Origin: Rhodococcus tibetensis
GTDB taxonomy: Bacteria; Actinomycetota; Actinomycetes; Mycobacteriales; Mycobacteriaceae
Assembly: GCF_024438035.1 (NCBI RefSeq)
Contig: NZ_JANFQF010000012.1
Coordinates: 62,001-126,000 of the forward strand
Length of the DNA: 64,000 nucleotides
Reading direction: 5' to 3'
Below are positions 58,915 to 64,000 of the stretch, one piece after another. Position numbers and translations under genes: made by a program. The first letter of the stretch is position 1. Each line of letters opens with the position of its first letter. The notes beneath the pieces were generated by a model. The model had not been told where the DNA came from and made no database searches. It worked only from the letters and a program-made list of their open reading frames with translations.

Positions 58915-59832
58915 ATGACGCCATTGCAACGCTATATCGCCGAGGAGATCGCGGTAGACCACGCGGACGGTCTGATCACCCGCCGGGAAGCTCTGCGGAG
59001 ACTGGGCCTGATAGGCCTCGGAGTGGCTGCCGCTACCTCACTTCTCGCCGCCTGCTCCGACGACCAAGGTGCGACAACGGCGACCTCTGCATCCGGTGAG
59101 CCTCCCCCACCACCCGGTGAAGACGTCCAGCCACCCGGTGCGGCAGATGCGGTCGCCACCGAATCGGTGACGCTTCCCGGGCCCGAGGGTCGGACCCTGC
59201 AAGGAGCGTGGGCGGCTGCGGCCGAACCCCGCGGAGCAGTACTCGTCATCCATGAGAACAAAGGCCTCACCGACCATATTCGTTCGGTGGCAGGCCGTTT
59301 CGCAGGAGCGGGGTATTCCGCTCTCGCCGTCGACCTGCTGTCGGAAGAGGGCGGCACCGCGTCCTTCACCGATCCCGCCCACGCCACCGCGGCACTGGCG
59401 AAGGTGCCGCCGGAACGCTTCGTGGCCGACATGTCGGCCGGCGTCGACGAACTCGAACGACGGGTGCCCAACAAGAAGGCAGCTGCTGTCGGGTTCTGCT
59501 TCGGCGGCGGAATGGTGTGGCTACTGCTTGCGTCCGGCGAACCGCGACTGGCCGCCGCCGTCCCGTTCTACGGCCCTCTGCCCGACAATGCGAATTTCTC
59601 CGGTTCTCGAGCCGCGGTGCTGGCCATCTATGCGGAGCAAGATGCGCGCGTGAATGCGAGCCGGGACGCGGCCGCCGCCGCACTGGATCGCGCGGCACTG
59701 CCACACGAGATCGTCACGATCCCGGGCGCCGACCACGCCTTCTTCAACGACACCGGGCAACGGTACAACCCCGCAGCGGCGACCGACGCCTACGACCGCG
59801 TACTCGACTGGTTCGACGAATACGTGCGGTGA
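58915..59832 (+). CDS. dienelactone hydrolase family lipoprotein, Tat/lipobox N-terminus
   Basis: A 305-residue protein. The N-terminus has a twin-arginine (ITRREALRRLGLIG, R23-R24) hydrophobic segment ending in the lipobox LLAAC (C47), so it is probably a Tat-exported lipoprotein on the outer face of the membrane, with a Pro-rich linker (about 60-80). The catalytic domain has the DLH Cys-Asp-His triad: C195 in VGFCFGGGM, D243 in YAEQDARV and H274 in GADHAFF. It hydrolyses lactone or ester bonds. Dienelactone use is unproven for a lipoprotein. GGGGG precedes ATG 58915. Its last 43 bases overlap the end of the convergent gene at 59790. Confidence 0.85.
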   Translation: MTPLQRYIAEEIAVDHADGLITRREALRRLGLIGLGVAAATSLLAACSDDQGATTATSASGEPPPPPGEDVQPPGAADAVATESVTLPGPEGRTLQGAWAAAAEPRGAVLVIHENKGLTDHIRSVAGRFAGAGYSALAVDLLSEEGGTASFTDPAHATAALAKVPPERFVADMSAGVDELERRVPNKKAAAVGFCFGGGMVWLLLASGEPRLAAAVPFYGPLPDNANFSGSRAAVLAIYAEQDARVNASRDAAAAALDRAALPHEIVTIPGADHAFFNDTGQRYNPAAATDAYDRVLDWFDEYVR

Positions 59833-60476
59833 GGCGGGCGCATCAGCAGCGCGGCGACCAAGAAGCAGAGCGCGCCCACGAATGTTCCGAGATCTGCAGC
59901 CACCGGATTGGCCGGCACGTCCGTTCCCGGCACGATGAAGGCGGCGACCGCTGACACACCGAACGCCACCGACCCGAGCATGTTCAGCCATGTGCTCCGC
60001 CAGTTACGTGCATGGGGATCCCACAGTTTGTCGGTTTCGGTGGTGGCCACCACTGCCAGGCCACTCGCGATGAGGAAGGCAGTCGACCCGAACAGATCCG
60101 GCCGCCACTGCCACGCTTGGTCCTGTTCCGCCGTCAGGCCGTGGACGAGTGCCACGCCCGTACTGATGTTGAACAGAAGGGTGCCGACGAACTGGACCAG
60201 CGACGCCCACCAGTCATACCGTTCGACGCGCACGGACTCCGCGCCGGGAACCGGTCGCCCACTGAGTCGGAACTGGATGTACCCCGCGGCGGTGAAGAAC
60301 AGCGATCCGACGAAGTACGTCACGTTGTCGATCTCCCGACCGACGGCGTCCCCGTACACCTGCAGCGCGCCGAGCGCGAACAACACCGATCCGATCGCGA
60401 AACCCCAGGATTCCCGGCGCATGCGCAGGCCCCGACGCAGAGGGGTCCCCGGCTCACCCCGCGGCACGGTTGCCAC
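59790..60476 (-). CDS. YrhK-like membrane protein
   Basis: A 228-residue protein with about six membrane helices (SVLFALGALQVYGDAVG; VTYFVGSLFFTAAGYIQF; WASLVQFVGTLLFNISTGVA; LFGSTAFLIASGLAVV; LNMLGSVAFGVSAVAAFIVP; FVGALCFLVAALLM). The NVTYFVGSLFFTAAGYIQ pattern is that of YrhK-domain proteins. Start GTG 60476 is uncertain; ATG 60422 would begin just before the first helix and is equally possible. No function is known. The 3' end overlaps the convergent lipoprotein gene. Confidence 0.72.
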   Translation of the reverse strand: MATVPRGEPGTPLRRGLRMRRESWGFAIGSVLFALGALQVYGDAVGREIDNVTYFVGSLFFTAAGYIQFRLSGRPVPGAESVRVERYDWWASLVQFVGTLLFNISTGVALVHGLTAEQDQAWQWRPDLFGSTAFLIASGLAVVATTETDKLWDPHARNWRSTWLNMLGSVAFGVSAVAAFIVPGTDVPANPVAADLGTFVGALCFLVAALLMRPPHRTYSSNQSSTRS

Positions 60477-60632
60477 ACTTGCTCCGCATGCACCGGACCT
60501 TAGCCGAATGTCCGACGCGGGGATGACGACCTGTCTGGGTCCCTCCTAAGTCGGCCCCCGATCCCACTGACGGACCAATGCCTCCCGAGATAAGGCAGGC
60601 TCGCGCCGGCGCCCTGGGATAAGGTCACCGTC

Positions 60633-62015
60633 GTGACGACCGATCGAGTGCGAGTCGACCTTCGAACGAAGGTCGAGGCGGACGACGTCGCAGCGCGCGG
60701 CAAGGCTCTGCAGGCGTCAGTGCCGTCCAGCGCGCACGACCACGCCGCCGCCGGGGCAGACCGGCCCGGTGTGCTCGAGTTCGTCGAGGCCACCAACGAG
60801 GGCAGGCTGACGAGTCTGGTTCCGCTGCGAATCGGTCGGATGATCGCCTCTCCCTTCGCGTTCTTCCGGGGCGCCGCCGGCCTCATGGCAGCCGACCTCG
60901 CCGGCTCACCGGTCACAGGATTGACGGCGCAGCTGTGCGGTGACGCGCACGCCGCCAACTTCGGCCTGTACGGCACACCGGACGGACAGATCGTGATGGA
61001 CATCAACGATTTCGATGAGACGCTCCCGGGGCCGTGGGAGTGGGACCTCAAACGTCTCGCCGCAAGCCTGGTCCTCGCCGGGCGCGAAGGCAGTGTGTCC
61101 GAGAGCGGCTGCATCGAGGCCGCTGTAGACGCCGTGACCTCGTATCGGCGCACGATTCGCGATCTCGCCGAACAGCCGTTCCTCCAGTCCTGGAACGCAC
61201 TTCCGGACAAGTCGGCGCTCGAACGGGCAAAAGCAGACGATCTGCTCGACGACTTCGACAAAGCCGCGCAGAAGGCCCGCCGCAACACCAGCGAGAAGGT
61301 CGCGGCCAAATGGACCACGCACCTCGACGATCACGAAACCGGGATCCGCCGAAGACGATTCGTCGAGGACCCGCCCGTTCTCACCCGCGTCGACCAGGCC
61401 ACTGCCGATGCCGTCATCGACGGACTCGAACTCTATGTCGAGTCACTGCGCGAGTCGCGCCGAAACCTCATCACCCGATTCGCGGTGTCCGATGTCGCCT
61501 TCCGGATCGTAGGAACCGGCAGCGTGGGATTACGCAGCTACATCGCCCTGCTGCACGGCAACCGGGACGAGGTGCTCGTCCTACAACTGAAGCAAGCCCG
61601 GCCGTCCGCATTGTCGCCGTACTTGCCGGTCAGTACACCCAAACACGAGGGCAAGCGGATAGTGCACGGTGCCCGGTTGGTGCAAACGGAGTCGGACATT
61701 CTCCTGGGCTGGACGACGATAGGCGGTCTTCCCTATATCGTGCGTCAACTCCGCAACCTCAAAGGGGACATCGACCCGACCGGTCTCGCGCGAGACCATC
61801 TCGACGACTATGGCCGCCTGGCCGGCGCCCTCCTCGCGCGTGCACATACCCGCTCGCTCGATCCGCGGCTACTCGGTGGCTACTTCGCCGGCGACGAGGA
61901 ACTGGACGAAGCGATCGGACGGTACGCCGTCCGCTACGCCGATCGAACCGAAGCCGACCATGCGGCACTGGTCGACGCCGTGAAGTCGGGGCGGATCGCC
62001 GCCGAGCCGTACTGA
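60633..62015 (+). CDS. DUF2252-family protein
   Basis: A 460-residue DUF2252 protein: SPFAFFRGAAGLMAADLA, LCGDAHAANFGLYGTPDGQ, DINDFDETLPGPWEWDLKR, and later TGSVGLRSYIALLHGNRDEV and SDILLGWTTIGGLPYIVRQL. The GDAHxxNFG...DxNDFDE motifs resemble the catalytic and metal loops of aminoglycoside/choline kinase-like folds, so it may be a phosphotransferase, but substrate is unknown. Start GTG 60633. It stands alone, upstream of Eis on the same strand. Confidence 0.88.
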   Translation: MTTDRVRVDLRTKVEADDVAARGKALQASVPSSAHDHAAAGADRPGVLEFVEATNEGRLTSLVPLRIGRMIASPFAFFRGAAGLMAADLAGSPVTGLTAQLCGDAHAANFGLYGTPDGQIVMDINDFDETLPGPWEWDLKRLAASLVLAGREGSVSESGCIEAAVDAVTSYRRTIRDLAEQPFLQSWNALPDKSALERAKADDLLDDFDKAAQKARRNTSEKVAAKWTTHLDDHETGIRRRRFVEDPPVLTRVDQATADAVIDGLELYVESLRESRRNLITRFAVSDVAFRIVGTGSVGLRSYIALLHGNRDEVLVLQLKQARPSALSPYLPVSTPKHEGKRIVHGARLVQTESDILLGWTTIGGLPYIVRQLRNLKGDIDPTGLARDHLDDYGRLAGALLARAHTRSLDPRLLGGYFAGDEELDEAIGRYAVRYADRTEADHAALVDAVKSGRIAAEPY

Positions 62016-62096
62016 GCTGCTGCGGGTGCGCCGTCAGCACCCACGGTGCGATGAAATTCGTGTGCAGCACAGGGTGCCGTGTGCCAGTGTCGGGGC

Positions 62097-63305
62097 ATGA
62101 CGACCACCACCGACGGCATCACGATCAGATCCGCGACCGAGCAGGATTGGCCGAACCTCATCCTGCTCAACGAGATCTGCTTTCTCACACCACAGACGCC
62201 CGAACTCACGGCCTTCTGGAAGGGAATGGTGGGGGCGGATCGCCCGGTCATCGCACTGGACGGTGATGCCGTAGTGGGCGCCACCATGGACATACCGATG
62301 ACCGTCACCGTGCCGGGTGGTCGCAGCGTCGCGGCAGCCGGGATCACCGCGGTGACCGTCGCTCCCACGCACCGCAGGCGGGGAATTCTTCGCGCGCTCT
62401 ACACCGAGCATCACGCGCGTATCCAGCAGTCCGGCGTGCCACTCTCGATTCTGACCGCCAGCGAGGGCGGAATCTACGGCCGGTTCGGGTACGGTCCGGC
62501 GACCGTCGAATCCACGGTCGGCATCGATCGCCGGTTCGCCGCTCTGCACCCGGCCGTGCCCGATCCCGGTGGGGTCCGCATGGTCCGCCCCGCCGAGGTG
62601 CGTCCCTCGATCGCCGACACCTACGACCGGTGGCAGCGACGTACACCCGGCGCCCAAGTGCGCCCGGACTGCGTGTGGGATCGGATCTTTGCCGATCCCG
62701 AGAACGAGCGTGGCGGCGGTACGAGTCTGTTCGGGCTGCTCCACGACGACGGGTACGTGCTGTATCGCCGTGTCTCCGGTGAGCAAGGGGCAACCGCACG
62801 CGTCCAGGAGATCCGCTCGATCACCGACGAGAGCCATGCCGCCCTCTGGCGCGCCCTGCTGGGTCTGGACCTGATCCGGCGGATCGAGGCCGCTGTCGTT
62901 CCCGACGATCCACTGCCGTACCTACTGACCGACAGCAGACTGGTTCGAACGACGTCCCGTCACGACGAACTGTGGGTGCGGATCATGGACGTTCCCGCCG
63001 CTCTCGAAGCTCGGGTATACCGACGCGACCTCGACATCGTGGTCCACGTCGACGACGATTTCCTCGATGCCGGCGGCCGATTCGCATTGAGTGTGAAGAA
63101 CGGCCGCGCGGCGTGCACCCGCACCGAAGCGGACCCACAGGTGGTGCTCGACCTGGAGGTGCTGGGAAGCCTCTATCTCGGTGCCCACCGGGCGCGCTCG
63201 TTCGCCGCCGCGCACAGGCTTTGGGCGGTCGACTCGCAAACCCTCGACGCCGTGGACCTCGCCTTCGGTTCCGAAAATTCCGCCCAGATGGGCTGGGGGT
63301 TCTGA
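62097..63305 (+). CDS. eis: Eis-like N-acetyltransferase
   Basis: A 402-residue Eis-family acetyltransferase with a GNAT domain (VGATMDIPMTVTVPGGRSV, VAPTHRRRGILRALYTEHH with acetyl-CoA loop RRRGIL) and a tandem degenerate GNAT plus a sterol-carrier-like C-terminal domain (DLDIVVHVDDDFLDAGGRF; QVVLDLEVLGSLYLGAHRA) ending in the family's carboxyl Phe. Eis acetylates several amines of aminoglycosides in mycobacteria, and also host/other targets. ATG 62097 is preferred over GTG 62079, although the ribosome-binding site is weak. Here a resistance role is a guess from the family. Confidence 0.86.
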   Translation: MTTTTDGITIRSATEQDWPNLILLNEICFLTPQTPELTAFWKGMVGADRPVIALDGDAVVGATMDIPMTVTVPGGRSVAAAGITAVTVAPTHRRRGILRALYTEHHARIQQSGVPLSILTASEGGIYGRFGYGPATVESTVGIDRRFAALHPAVPDPGGVRMVRPAEVRPSIADTYDRWQRRTPGAQVRPDCVWDRIFADPENERGGGTSLFGLLHDDGYVLYRRVSGEQGATARVQEIRSITDESHAALWRALLGLDLIRRIEAAVVPDDPLPYLLTDSRLVRTTSRHDELWVRIMDVPAALEARVYRRDLDIVVHVDDDFLDAGGRFALSVKNGRAACTRTEADPQVVLDLEVLGSLYLGAHRARSFAAAHRLWAVDSQTLDAVDLAFGSENSAQMGWGF

Positions 63306-63423
63306 CTCCCTCGCCCTTGCCCAGCCCCTGATTCGCCGGGCGAAGGTACCTCCGGACGAGTCGGAGGCGTCGAACAGCACATTCGCCTCGAAAACATGGC
63401 GCCCCCGGGGATACCGTGGAAAT

Positions 63424-64000
63424 GTGCTTCCCGTCATCGACCTCGCCGACCTGAACACACCCGTCGGGCGTGAGCGGCTGCGGGAGGTCACCCACCACGT
63501 CGGGTTCTTCTACCTCGACGGTCACGGTGTCGACCGCGGCCTTCTCGATGGGGTGTTCACAGTTGCCCGCGAATTCTTCGCGCTGCCCGAAGAGTCGAAA
63601 ATGTCGATCGCCATGATCGACAGTCCACATTTTCGCGGCTATAACCGGCTGGGCGGGGAACTGACCAACGGCGAGATCGACTGGCGTGAGCAGATCGACA
63701 TCGGCCCGGAGCGGGACCCGGTTCCGAATGCGACCGACTACCTGCGGCTGCAGGGCCCGAACCAGTGGCCTCGAGCGCTACCCGCGCTGAGGTCCACGAT
63801 CGAGGAGTTCGACGCGGCACTGGCCGAGGTCGGGATGCGCCTGCTCCGACACTGGGCAGCTTCCCTCGACGCCGATCCGGGGATATTCGACGACGCGTTC
63901 GCCCGCGCCCCGGCCACGCTCATCAAGGTGGTGCGGTATCCGGCGCGGCCGAGCGACGATCACACCGGTGAGCAGGGTGTGGGCGCCCACAAGGACTCGG
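63424..64000 (+). CDS. isopenicillin-N-synthase-family 2OG/Fe(II) oxygenase, N-terminal part
   Basis: A partial gene running off the end. About 192 residues are visible from GTG 63424: VIDLADLNTPVGRERLREVT, HHVGFFYLDGHGVDRGLLDG, AREFFALPEESKMSIAMI and near the end GVGAHKDS, which begins the HxD iron motif of the non-heme oxygenase family. The remaining catalytic half is outside the window. Members oxidise small molecules using Fe(II) and often 2-oxoglutarate. Substrate unknown. Confidence 0.85.
   Translation, partial: MLPVIDLADLNTPVGRERLREVTHHVGFFYLDGHGVDRGLLDGVFTVAREFFALPEESKMSIAMIDSPHFRGYNRLGGELTNGEIDWREQIDIGPERDPVPNATDYLRLQGPNQWPRALPALRSTIEEFDAALAEVGMRLLRHWAASLDADPGIFDDAFARAPATLIKVVRYPARPSDDHTGEQGVGAHKDS

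Overview
The window reads as a high-GC actinobacterial chromosome segment from a mycolic-acid-forming genus, most like Rhodococcus or a close Nocardiaceae relative. The evidence is a membrane arabinosyltransferase of the Emb family, an EthA-type Baeyer-Villiger monooxygenase, an Eis-type acetyltransferase, a secreted NlpC/P60 hydrolase, DUF1707/SHOCT membrane proteins and a wide set of catabolic oxidoreductases. The genus is inferred from gene content; no rRNA or tRNA gene is visible to confirm it, and I see no IS element, phage gene or CRISPR array.

Layout. 1-8751: ion transport and small enzymes (NhaA, SLC13-type anion permease, CPA1 antiporter, an arylsulfatase upstream of the antiporter) plus a decayed universal stress protein relic. 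8999-12640: a PadR regulator divergent from a DUF1707 protein across a two-site operator, a frameshifted ketopantoate-reductase-like gene, and an SDR preceded by two identical palindromes. 12673-25009 (cluster 1): eleven minus-strand genes, ten junctions of which are ATGA/GTGA overlaps or, in one case, a 4-base gap. They encode a 2-oxoglutarate oxygenase, AurF-type diiron N-oxygenase, radical-SAM aminomutase, dipeptide epimerase fused to a GNAT domain, Ldh2-type reductase, two ATP-grasp ligases, FemAB-like acyltransferase, branched-chain-type aminotransferase, an unknown helical protein and an MFS exporter. This looks like a non-NRPS peptide natural-product cluster.

25257-37626: small proteins, then a PucR regulator divergent from an aldehyde dehydrogenase/GMC oxidoreductase pair and next to a glutamine-synthetase-like ligase and a MaoC protein; an NlpC/P60 protein, a hydrolase, and a BVMO/lipase/truncated-SDR operon divergent from an AraC regulator. 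Two copies of a long hairpin repeat sit at gene ends at 33009 and 34738.

38806-48802 (cluster 2): minus-strand ATP-grasp, cupin-HDO diiron fusion, a double-length ABC exporter, FemAB-like acyltransferase and class IV aminotransferase, divergent from a tryptophan-2,3-dioxygenase-like gene and an O-methyltransferase. Its base composition looks less GC-rich than the flanks. It repeats the logic of cluster 1 with different enzymes: ATP-grasp + FemAB-like acyl transfer + aminotransferase + diiron oxidase + exporter.

48885-64000: flavin reductases, a monoamine-oxidase-like enzyme facing an aldehyde dehydrogenase, an Emb arabinosyltransferase split by a one-base frameshift, TerB, DUF429, VOC, a Tat-lipoprotein dienelactone hydrolase, a YrhK-like membrane protein, DUF2252, Eis and the start of an isopenicillin-N-synthase-family oxygenase. 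The two peptide clusters are the most novel content.
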